DNA of 6,522 nucleotides from Rhodobiaceae bacterium (lineage in GTDB: Bacteria; Pseudomonadota; Alphaproteobacteria; Micropepsales; Micropepsaceae), in contig VFKO01000343.1 of assembly GCA_009885515.1 (NCBI GenBank), positions 1 to 6,522 of the forward strand, written 5' to 3'. A program made the translations under genes and the position numbers. Positions 1 through 5,368 of this stretch are shown here, piece by piece (position 1 is the first letter of the stretch; each line of letters starts with the position of its first letter). A model generated the notes under the pieces. The model was not told the DNA's origin. It made no database searches and saw only the letters and a list, made by a program, of their open reading frames with translations.

Positions 1-22
1 ATCCTTCGCCGGTGAGGGCCGC

Positions 23-490
23 GTGGCGCCTCACTCCATCGTTCAGGCTGGCGACGCAGGTCCCTGGATCACAGCCATTGATGATCCGGTCCTTGCGCAG
101 CTTTTTGTGCAGGAACAGCCGTGCCTACCCCCTCAAAATGAAAAAAATCTCACAGCCACACCTGGCGTGGTGCGGGAAAAAACACCACGGCCACGGGCTA
201 GAAAATCGAACTTTGTCATTGTCACCGAATTGCGAGGTCTGGGATCAAATGGACTGCATACGGCAATGGCAAAGCTTGGCGAGTTCTACCGGCTCACGCC
301 AACAGTTTGGCTTCTTCGCTCCAGCAGTTCACCCGGCACAATTCGCAACGAACTTGTTCCTCACATCGCCCGGACTGACCGCTTGTTTGTGGTCGATGCT
401 GACCAAGGCCGCTCGGCATGGTTCAATTTGGGGCCGGAAGCCGATGCCCAAGTCCGCAAACTATGGCACCCCGGGTCAGAAAAGAACTGA
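23..490 (+). CDS. Small Cas2-like/SinR-like protein with uncertain N-terminus
   Basis: The C-terminal half (residues about 63-149 of 155) looks like a stand-alone Cas2-like/SinR-like ferredoxin-fold protein. It has a first strand FVIVTEL (64-70), a helix with the pattern GLHTAMAKLGEFY, a second strand TVWLLRS (94-100), a helix SPGTIRNELVPHI and a third strand RLFVVDAD (120-127) before SAWFNLG. Such proteins are usually about 90-110 residues, so the first 60 residues, proline-rich and then basic, are an extra segment or not translated. The GTG at 23 has a fair Shine-Dalgarno (GAGG at 14-17). In-frame GTGs at 167 and 170 would give about 106 residues but lack a ribosome site. The frame is also open to the left edge, so the gene could begin outside the window. 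Third positions are less G/C-biased than in the neighbours, which hints at transfer. The family call rests on pattern resemblance. No CRISPR array or cas1 is nearby, so a role in spacer acquisition should not be assumed. Confidence 0.55.
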   Translation: MAPHSIVQAGDAGPWITAIDDPVLAQLFVQEQPCLPPQNEKNLTATPGVVREKTPRPRARKSNFVIVTELRGLGSNGLHTAMAKLGEFYRLTPTVWLLRSSSSPGTIRNELVPHIARTDRLFVVDADQGRSAWFNLGPEADAQVRKLWHPGSEKN

Positions 491-508
491 TAAGTCCACT
501 TTCAGAAC

Positions 509-538
509 GTGACAGAGCCAAGCCACTCCAGCTAGTTT
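509..538 (+). promoter_or_regulatory. Possible promoter of the acyl-CoA dehydrogenase operon
   Basis: GTGACA at 509-514 matches the -35 consensus TTGACA at five of six bases. Eighteen bases later GCTAGTTT (531-538) resembles the GCTA-type -10 reported for alphaproteobacterial housekeeping promoters, but matches TATAAT only weakly. It would leave a leader of about 25-30 bases before the ATG at 571. Short motifs like this arise often by chance; the position, in the only sizeable gap upstream of the operon, is the main support. Confidence 0.22.
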
Positions 539-570
539 GCTCTATCGTTACTGATGGAGCAAAAGCCCCA

Positions 571-1764
571 ATGGACTTGCAAGAGACGACTGCGGATCGC
601 GCCTTTCGTGACGAAGTGCGCGCCTTCATTGCCGCCAACTTGCCCAAAGACCTCAAGGAAAAATCGGAAGCCGGATACCGCATGCACGTCGCCGACGGTC
701 AGCGCTGGCACAAGATACTCGCCAACCATGGCTGGGGTGCGCCGGGTTGGCCCAAAGAAATCGGTGGCTGCGGCTGGGAGCACGGGCGCCAGTACATTTG
801 GGAAGAAGAGATGGCCCTCGCAGGCTGTCCGCCCCTGTCGCCCTTTGCCGTGAAGATGGTCGGTCCTGTAATCGCAGCTTTTGGAACGCCGGAGCAGAAA
901 GCGCGCTTTCTGCCTTCAGCCGCCAATGGCGAACATCTCTGGTGTCAGGGCTACTCAGAACCCAACGCCGGTTCTGATCTTGCGACCCTGCGCACAATGG
1001 CGGTTCAACACGGCAGCAGCTACGTCGTCAACGGAGTGAAAATCTGGAATTCTTACGGCCACCAGGCCGACTGGATGTTTGCGTTGGTTCGCACATCGAC
1101 AGACGGCAAGTCGCAAGAAGGTATCACCGTCCTGCTCATCGACATGAAGACGAAGGGCATCTCCCACCGCCCAATTATCACCATCGATGGTTCTCATATT
1201 TTGAATGAAGTGCGCTTCGACAATGTTGAAGTGCCGCTCGACAATCGCATCGGCGAAGAAAACAAGGGCTGGACCTATGCCAAGTTCCTGCTCGGCAACG
1301 AACGTGCGCTGATTGCGCAGATATCTCAGTCGACCAAACTGGTGCGCCAAATCAAAAAGGTCGGTCTCCAGGAATTGACCGATGGTTCGCCGCTCATCGA
1401 CGAAAGCGACTTTCGCGCCAAGCTTGCCACCATCGAGGTCGAACTCGAAGCGCTGCGTGTCACCAATCAGCGTGTTCTTTTCGAAGCCAAGACCGGTTCG
1501 GCAGGCAACGGCGGCGCAATTTTGAAGTCGAAGGGCACCTTCATAAGTCAAGCGCTCAGTGAACTTCTACTGGAAGCCGTGGGTTATTACGGCTCGCCCT
1601 GGCAGATGGAAGCGCTCGAACAGGGCTGGAACCAACCTCCGGTTGGTCCGGGCTACGCAAAAAATGCCATGCCGCTCTATTGCCGCCAGCGCGCAAATAC
1701 GATTGAAGGGGGCACGGAAGAGATTCAAAAGAACGTCATCGCAAAACAGGTATTGGGCCTCTGA
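571..1764 (+). CDS. Acyl-CoA dehydrogenase family protein
   Basis: This is an FAD-dependent flavoprotein that introduces an alpha-beta double bond into an acyl-CoA and passes electrons to ETF; a cytoplasmic location is expected. The 397 residues match the family's usual 380-400. The N-terminal helical domain spans about 5-120, with WGAPGWPKEIGG at 55-66. The beta-domain FAD/substrate signature is CQGYSEPNAGSD at 125-136. The C-terminal helical domain ends in NTIEGGTEEIQKNVIAKQVLG, where Glu379 of IEGGT is the likely catalytic base by alignment with the medium-chain enzyme's YEGT glutamate. The start is the ATG at 571, with GGAG at 555-558. The frame is open further upstream to an ATG at 418, but that would overlap the preceding gene and add residues unlike the family. 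It is probably the first gene of an operon with the next two. The substrate cannot be told from the sequence; the form resembles pimeloyl-CoA or steroid/terpenoid-type branches more than the classical short-chain enzymes. Confidence 0.95.
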   Translation: MDLQETTADRAFRDEVRAFIAANLPKDLKEKSEAGYRMHVADGQRWHKILANHGWGAPGWPKEIGGCGWEHGRQYIWEEEMALAGCPPLSPFAVKMVGPVIAAFGTPEQKARFLPSAANGEHLWCQGYSEPNAGSDLATLRTMAVQHGSSYVVNGVKIWNSYGHQADWMFALVRTSTDGKSQEGITVLLIDMKTKGISHRPIITIDGSHILNEVRFDNVEVPLDNRIGEENKGWTYAKFLLGNERALIAQISQSTKLVRQIKKVGLQELTDGSPLIDESDFRAKLATIEVELEALRVTNQRVLFEAKTGSAGNGGAILKSKGTFISQALSELLLEAVGYYGSPWQMEALEQGWNQPPVGPGYAKNAMPLYCRQRANTIEGGTEEIQKNVIAKQVLGL

Positions 1765-1769
1765 CCTCC

Positions 1770-2378
1770 ATGGCCAAACGACTGGAATTCTTTTTTGACT
1801 GTTCGTCCCCGTGGACGTATCTCGCTTTCACGCGCGTGCACGATGTCGCCGCGCGCACAAAGACCGAGATTGTCTGGAAGCCCATTCTGGTCGGGGGCGT
1901 ATTCAATGCGGTCAATCAGGACGTCTATGAACGCCGCGCCAATCCCGATCCACTGAAAGCGGCGTACTACACCAAAGACCTGGAAGACTGGGCCCATTTC
2001 GCCGGAATTCATATCGGTCAACCTGCGGTGTTTCCGGTCAATGCCGTCCGCGCCATGCGCGGCGCCCTCATTGCACTTCAAGACGGCAAGATCGTACCCT
2101 ACACGCGCGCCGTGTTCGAAGCCTATTGGGGCGATCTACAGGATATCAGCCTGCCGGAAGTTTTGAGCCTTATCGTGACGCGGCTTGGTTACGATGCCGC
2201 CGAGTTTCTGCAACGCATCAATGAGCCCGAGGTCAAAGCGAAACTGCGCGCAAATACCGACGAGCTGATCAAGCGAGGCGGATTTGGTTCGCCCACCATG
2301 TTCGTCAATGGCGAAGATATGTACTTCGGAAACGACCGTCTGCCCCTCGTCGAAGCGGCCTTGATGCGCGGACGTTAG
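1770..2378 (+). CDS. 2-hydroxychromene-2-carboxylate isomerase family protein (kappa-GST/DsbA-like)
   Basis: This is a glutathione-dependent thioredoxin-fold protein of the HCCA isomerase/kappa-class GST group. The namesake enzyme (NahD) isomerises 2-hydroxychromene-2-carboxylate in naphthalene breakdown. The 202 residues fit the family. Visible marks are the N-terminal strand and FDCSSPWTYL (9-18), with Ser13 at the glutathione-activating position; PILVGGVFNA in the first third; FPVN (88-91); GGFGSPTMFVN with the probable cis-proline Pro175; and the conserved C-terminal DMYFGNDRLPLVE. SPWT (13-16) stands where DsbA/FrnE relatives have CPWC, so the redox cysteine pair is absent and an isomerase or conjugating role fits better than disulfide exchange. 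Cys11 lies just outside the motif. The gene starts 5 bases after the dehydrogenase stop with no strong ribosome site, suggesting translational coupling. The true substrate is unknown, since no ring-cleavage or PAH dioxygenase gene is in view. Confidence 0.92.
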   Translation: MAKRLEFFFDCSSPWTYLAFTRVHDVAARTKTEIVWKPILVGGVFNAVNQDVYERRANPDPLKAAYYTKDLEDWAHFAGIHIGQPAVFPVNAVRAMRGALIALQDGKIVPYTRAVFEAYWGDLQDISLPEVLSLIVTRLGYDAAEFLQRINEPEVKAKLRANTDELIKRGGFGSPTMFVNGEDMYFGNDRLPLVEAALMRGR

Positions 2379-3100
2379 TGGGCGCCTACATCGATCCCAG
2401 ATCCCCTGAACACGAGGCGCGCGAACCGATGCTGCGCTCGCCGGCAGTCGTCAATATTTGCATAGCCGTGCTGGCACTTGTTCATGCAGGTTCGCAGTTA
2501 TTAAGCGACGAGCAATACCAGTGGGTGATTGCCAATTTTGCCTTGATCCCGCAGAAAATCGGCATGTGGCTGGCGGGCGGACTGGGGTTCTACGAGTACG
2601 CACTGGCTGTAACGGGTTCGTTGTTCACGCATGCACTATTGCATGCGAACTTGGAACATCTGATCGCCAACACGCTGTGGCTTCTGGCGGCGGGCACCAT
2701 CGTTGCACGCAGGGTCGGACCCGCGAGATTTTTGGCCATCCTGGCGGTCACCACGCTCGGCGCGGCGCTGGCATTTGTGTTGGCCCAGTGGGGATCACAG
2801 GACTACGCCATCGGCGCATCCGGCGCGACATCCGGTTTGATGGGATGTGTGTTTCGAGTCGTCTTCATCGACCCCAAGGGGCCGCCGGGGTGGCCTCCGC
2901 CGTGCGCACCTTTGTTCAGCCATCGAGTGCTCTTGGCATCGGCGGTCTTTGTGGCGATCAACCTTGTCTTCGGGCTTTCAGGAATGAGTGCCGAAGGATT
3001 TTTCTCGGTTGCGGTAGCCTGGGAGGCTCACCTGGGCGGCTATTTCACAGGTCTTGTGCTGTTTCCGCTCTTTGACCGTCGGCGAACCTGGCTGAGTTAA
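2378..3100 (+). CDS. Rhomboid family intramembrane serine protease
   Basis: This is a polytopic inner-membrane protease that cleaves transmembrane segments of other proteins. The 240 residues contain about six hydrophobic segments: roughly 22-42, 72-90, 94-108, 118-137, 143-163 plus 184-201, and 214-232. The catalytic serine is Ser148 in IGASGATSG, and its partner is His218 in AWEAHLGGYFTG. His94 and Asn98 (HLIAN) fit the oxyanion-stabilising HxxxN of the family, so the protein appears active. The start is a GTG whose first base is the last base of the preceding TAG stop, a coupling overlap. An ATG at 2429 (Met18, before LRSPAVV) would remove only the hydrophilic N-terminus. Between the serine helix and the next segment lies an unusual loop (165-182) with seven prolines. 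Sharing an operon with two catabolic enzymes is not explained by known rhomboid functions. Confidence 0.93.
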   Translation: MGAYIDPRSPEHEAREPMLRSPAVVNICIAVLALVHAGSQLLSDEQYQWVIANFALIPQKIGMWLAGGLGFYEYALAVTGSLFTHALLHANLEHLIANTLWLLAAGTIVARRVGPARFLAILAVTTLGAALAFVLAQWGSQDYAIGASGATSGLMGCVFRVVFIDPKGPPGWPPPCAPLFSHRVLLASAVFVAINLVFGLSGMSAEGFFSVAVAWEAHLGGYFTGLVLFPLFDRRRTWLS

Positions 3101-3112
3101 CTTTTGCACATC

Positions 3113-3142
3113 TTGATCGCGCACCCGGGCACCCCATCTAAT
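3113..3142 (+). promoter_or_regulatory. Possible promoter of the DUF4389 gene
   Basis: TTGATC (3113-3118) and TCTAAT (3137-3142) are separated by 18 bases. They match the -35 and -10 consensus at four and five of six bases respectively. Transcription would begin near 3149, giving a leader of about 30 bases before the ATG at 3181. The site lies just after the rhomboid stop, in the only intergenic space before the DUF4389 gene, so that gene may have its own promoter even though it follows the operon on the same strand. Confidence 0.3.
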
Positions 3143-3149
3143 GGCCTTA

Positions 3150-3163
3150 CGTCGCTTGCGACG
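3150..3163 (+). other. Short hairpin in the DUF4389 leader
   Basis: CGTCG and CGACG form a perfect 5-base stem around a CTTG tetraloop (a sixth, C-G pair is possible inside). It lies 4 bases before the Shine-Dalgarno GGGAG at 3168-3172. No T-run follows, so it is not an intrinsic terminator. If transcription starts near 3149 it would sit at the extreme 5' end of the mRNA, where such stems can stabilise transcripts; this role is inference only. Confidence 0.3.
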
Positions 3164-3180
3164 ATTCGGGAGAACCACTC

Positions 3181-3492
3181 ATGCCCCAGTCCGACGCCTC
3201 ATACGAACCGCCAGTCCCAATTGAACCGGCGCAGACCCGTGCCGCCTTTCCGTGGGAGCGGCTAATCCTCTCGGCATTCTTTGCGTTCATCGCCTGGTGC
3301 GCGTTTTGGGTGGTTTTGTTATCTGCTGTCGTCATGTGGATCATGATCGCCGTCAGCCGTGAGGTCCATCCGCAGTTCAAGAGTTTCGTCACCGCTGGTG
3401 CACGCTATGTCGGACAGTGTCTGTCCTACATTCTGATGATCAGCGACGAAAAACCGTTCCCGCTTGGGCCGCTGCCCAGCGGAGCACCCTAA
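3181..3492 (+). CDS. DUF4389 domain-containing small membrane protein
   Basis: The protein has 103 residues. A proline-rich cytoplasmic-type N-terminus (1-24) is followed by WERLILSAFF and one long hydrophobic stretch (about 28-58) that could be one long or two short membrane helices. An amphipathic region (61-87) and the closing motif SDEKPFPL (88-95) come next. The order of hydrophobic helix, then YVGQCLSYI, then S(D/E)E(R/K)PFPF is that of the DUF4389 family, whose function is unknown. The start is firm: ATG at 3181 with GGGAG at 3168-3172, 8 bases away. The gene stands alone between the rhomboid operon and the convergent minus-strand operon, and its TAA overlaps the TAG of the GDYXXLXY gene. 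The PFPLGPLPSGAP tail is short, as is usual for the family. Confidence 0.85.
   Translation: MPQSDASYEPPVPIEPAQTRAAFPWERLILSAFFAFIAWCAFWVVLLSAVVMWIMIAVSREVHPQFKSFVTAGARYVGQCLSYILMISDEKPFPLGPLPSGAP
3449..3482 (-). terminator. Possible intrinsic terminator of the leftward operon, inside the DUF4389 gene
   Basis: Read on the minus strand just past the GDYXXLXY stop (TAG at 3491-3489), CCGCT-GGGC pairs with GCCC-A-AGCGG. This gives nine G/C-rich pairs with one bulged base and an AGCG loop (3482-3460). Six bases later there is a run of five T (3453-3449). The gap between stem and T-run is longer than ideal, so termination may be partial. The element lies within the last codons of the oppositely oriented DUF4389 gene, so the base pairing could also be a by-product of coding sequence. 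On the plus strand the same hairpin has no T-run after it. Confidence 0.33.
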
Positions 3493-4025
3493 AACACGCC
3501 CTCGACGTAAAAGATCTTCCCGTTGCGGCGCATGGCCTTGATGGCCGCGCGCCCTTGCGCGTCAACCGCGATGTCGGCGCTGAGTTCGCCTTTGCGCGCC
3601 TCGTCTTCGATGGCTTTGCCGGTGCCTTCCGGCACGAAATAGCTTTCGATGCCGTACGTCAGATTGATCGATGAGCCGTCGGCGTATTGAACTGTCGCCC
3701 GTACCGGCACGCCGCCCTGGACCATCATGGGCACGCCGCTCCTGATCCCAACCGCTTTCCAGTCTTCGCCCTGCTTTTGCATCGTCACGAAAACTGTGTC
3801 GCCACTCGAAAACCTGTCCTCGCCTTCAAGTGTCTGAGTATCAATCCGCGAAATCGCGTAACTCAGCACCACATAGTCGCCGCGAAAGATATCGCGCGGA
3901 TCGACAGGTATCACCTTCAACGTCACCACCCGCGAGGAGTTCAGCATCGCCTGGCGGTCATAGATCATGTAACCCAGCGCCATCGTCTGCAGCGCGACTA
4001 CAATCAGAACCCGAATCGCGATCAT
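3489..4025 (-). CDS. GDYXXLXY domain-containing protein
   Basis: This 178-residue protein is of unknown function. It has an N-terminal hydrophobic helix (about 3-22: IRVLIVVALQTMALGYMIY) that could be an uncleaved anchor or signal, leaving the rest outside the cytoplasm. The family hallmark PVDPRDIFRGDYVVLSY spans 40-56, with GDYVVLSY at 49-56. A mostly beta-strand region follows, with a second conserved-looking stretch LTYGIESYFVPEGTGKAIE. In the family this protein is typically encoded beside DUF2157 or DUF4401 membrane proteins, as here. The ATG overlaps the upstream stop as ATGA. GGGAG at 4037-4033, inside the upstream gene and 7 bases from the ATG, is a strong ribosome site, so the pair is probably translated together. 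The 3' end overlaps the convergent DUF4389 gene by 4 bases. The biochemical role is unknown; formation of a complex with the DUF2157 protein is an inference from gene order. Confidence 0.9.
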   Translation of the reverse strand: MIAIRVLIVVALQTMALGYMIYDRQAMLNSSRVVTLKVIPVDPRDIFRGDYVVLSYAISRIDTQTLEGEDRFSSGDTVFVTMQKQGEDWKAVGIRSGVPMMVQGGVPVRATVQYADGSSINLTYGIESYFVPEGTGKAIEDEARKGELSADIAVDAQGRAAIKAMRRNGKIFYVEGVF

Positions 4026-5329
4026 TTTTGTTCTCCCGTAACAACCGGTGCGGAAGGTTTATCCTTTGCCACAAGCCGCCGCCGGAAGGGCTCAAGACCC
4101 AACGCCAGCACAATCAGCAACACACCGCCAACCGTGAAGAACACGGCCTGATCCATCAGCCCGCCGAACAGTTTGAAATAGGTGTAAAGCACCCACAAAC
4201 CAAACGCGACCACCGACCAGTTGACGACAAAGCGGTCGTCGAGCCGCGCGCCGCGCGACAGGCTCCACAAAATCACAACCAACGTCGTGATCGTGTAGGG
4301 AATGTCGTACTGGTCGTCCGACGTTTTGACCAACAGCACGTAGCTCAGCGTCGCGAGTGCCGCAAAACCCGTACCCGCCAGATCAAGGCCTGTAGACCCC
4401 TTGCGTTGCATCGATAGCACGACTGCCACAAGCGAAAGTGCGCTCGACACAATCGCAAAAGCCAGCCAACTCGATGCCGCACCGGTCTGCGCTCCATCCG
4501 CCAAGTGCAGGCCCGCAAACGCCGCCATGAATACGAAGAACGCGTAGTGCCCGACTGTCATCAGGATTGCATTGGGCCCGCTCTCCCGGATTTGACTGGC
4601 CGACCAGATCACCAGCGGCACAAACACGTACACTGTCAGAACTTCGGCATCGCTCCAACCCAGGAACGTCCTCAGTCCCTCAAACGAAATCGCCAGCCAT
4701 AATATCAACGACAGCGCGGATAGATGAATGCCCGGCCGCCAACTCAGCAACGCCGACTGCGCCGCGCATACAGCCCAGAACGCCAGGAAGGGCAGGTGGA
4801 TCATGCGCTGAAACTCAAATGTCTCCTGGTAGGTCCAATAGGCGCCGATCGCGAGGGCCGACGCCAACGCTGCCCGCGATGGCACCAGCAATGCCGCCGC
4901 CAACGCGCCAACGCCCCATAGCAGCGTGCCGTCTGGATAGTGCGAATTGATGTTGTAGGTTTGCGCCACAAACCAGATATTGGCGCCAAATAGCAGCACA
5001 CCAAGCAGCACGAACGCCTGCGCAATCAACCCGCGCGACTGCATGTAAAACCAGACCGCAACCCCATACGACAGCCACATCCCGCCAAACAGCACAAACA
5101 ACCGCGCCGCCTTGGTCATCGCCGCCCAGTTTGCCCCGACAAACGATAAGGCGCCCGCGCCGATCAAAATCGCACCGAAGATCGCAATGATCGTCTCAAG
5201 CCGCCCGGCACTGCTGCCGCCACCGACACTCTTCAAGATCGACTCGCGGTTCTCGGCGGGCACCAGCCCCTGCGCGATCCACATATCGAGGTCGTTTTTC
5301 AATTGGCGAAGGTAAAAAGGTGGGCGCAT
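4022..5329 (-). CDS. DUF2157 domain-containing polytopic membrane protein
   Basis: The protein has 435 residues, most of them in about 12-14 hydrophobic helices, and should be a many-pass inner-membrane protein. The N-terminus is a short soluble helical segment (FYLRQLKNDLDMWIAQGLV, about 5-25) plus a glycine/serine linker. The DUF2157 core follows: IIAIFGAILIGAGALSFVGANW, then TKAARLFVLFGGMWLSYGVAVWF. This matches the family pattern of a GAG-containing helix followed by NW and a basic turn. More helices continue to about residue 415, and the tail is hydrophilic and lysine-rich (RRRLVAKDKPSAPVVTGEQK). The start chosen is the ATG at 5329, which has GGGGA (5343-5339) 9 bases upstream. The frame stays open to a TTG at 5368, directly after the methyltransferase stop, but that lacks a ribosome site and adds non-family residues. 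No catalytic motif is visible and the function is unknown. The gene overlaps the GDYXXLXY gene by 4 bases. Confidence 0.88.
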   Translation of the reverse strand: MRPPFYLRQLKNDLDMWIAQGLVPAENRESILKSVGGGSSAGRLETIIAIFGAILIGAGALSFVGANWAAMTKAARLFVLFGGMWLSYGVAVWFYMQSRGLIAQAFVLLGVLLFGANIWFVAQTYNINSHYPDGTLLWGVGALAAALLVPSRAALASALAIGAYWTYQETFEFQRMIHLPFLAFWAVCAAQSALLSWRPGIHLSALSLILWLAISFEGLRTFLGWSDAEVLTVYVFVPLVIWSASQIRESGPNAILMTVGHYAFFVFMAAFAGLHLADGAQTGAASSWLAFAIVSSALSLVAVVLSMQRKGSTGLDLAGTGFAALATLSYVLLVKTSDDQYDIPYTITTLVVILWSLSRGARLDDRFVVNWSVVAFGLWVLYTYFKLFGGLMDQAVFFTVGGVLLIVLALGLEPFRRRLVAKDKPSAPVVTGEQK

Positions 5330-5338
5330 CGAACTAGG

Positions 5339-5343
5339 TCCCC
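5339..5343 (-). promoter_or_regulatory. Shine-Dalgarno site fixing the DUF2157 start
   Basis: GGGGA on the minus strand is separated by 9 bases from the ATG at 5329-5327. It favours this start over the in-frame TTG at 5368, which has no purine-rich sequence at the right distance. The whole spacer after the methyltransferase stop is 39 bases, with no convincing promoter or terminator, so read-through from the methyltransferase gene is likely. Confidence 0.5.
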
Positions 5344-5368
5344 ATGATTTGGCAAGAGTCGCCTGCAA

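Noticed and set aside
23..490. CRISPR-Cas adaptation locus suggested by the Cas2-like protein
   Set aside because: No direct repeats with regular spacers, no cas1 and no effector genes are present. Stand-alone Cas2/SinR-like proteins occur outside CRISPR systems.
418..570. N-terminal extension of the acyl-CoA dehydrogenase frame to an ATG at 418
   Set aside because: It would overlap the Cas2-like gene and adds 51 residues unlike the family. The ATG at 571 starts exactly where dehydrogenases normally start and has a purine-rich site upstream.
955..1551. 198-codon open frame on the minus strand
   Set aside because: It lies wholly antisense to the conserved FAD-binding and helical domains of the acyl-CoA dehydrogenase. 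Codon-biased G/C-rich genes commonly give such shadows, and the translation shows no recognisable domain.
1762..1772. Terminator or promoter between the dehydrogenase and the isomerase-like gene
   Set aside because: The spacer is only 5 bases with no hairpin; the genes are best read as one operon.
2628..2647. Perfect 8-4-8 inverted repeat, CGCATGCA and TGCATGCG around CTAT
   Set aside because: It encodes the HALLHA stretch in a rhomboid helix, where the repeated His-Ala codons generate the palindrome. One such stem is expected by chance in a window of this size.
2458..3075. 205-codon open frame in another plus-strand frame of the rhomboid gene
   Set aside because: The translation is rich in Arg, Cys, His and Gly with no hydrophobic pattern, while the rhomboid frame has all catalytic residues. 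It is a shadow frame.
3687..4417. Plus-strand open frames over the GDYXXLXY and DUF2157 genes
   Set aside because: Their translations are rich in His, Arg, Gln and Pro with no domain, and they are antisense to two genes with clear family motifs and proper ribosome sites.
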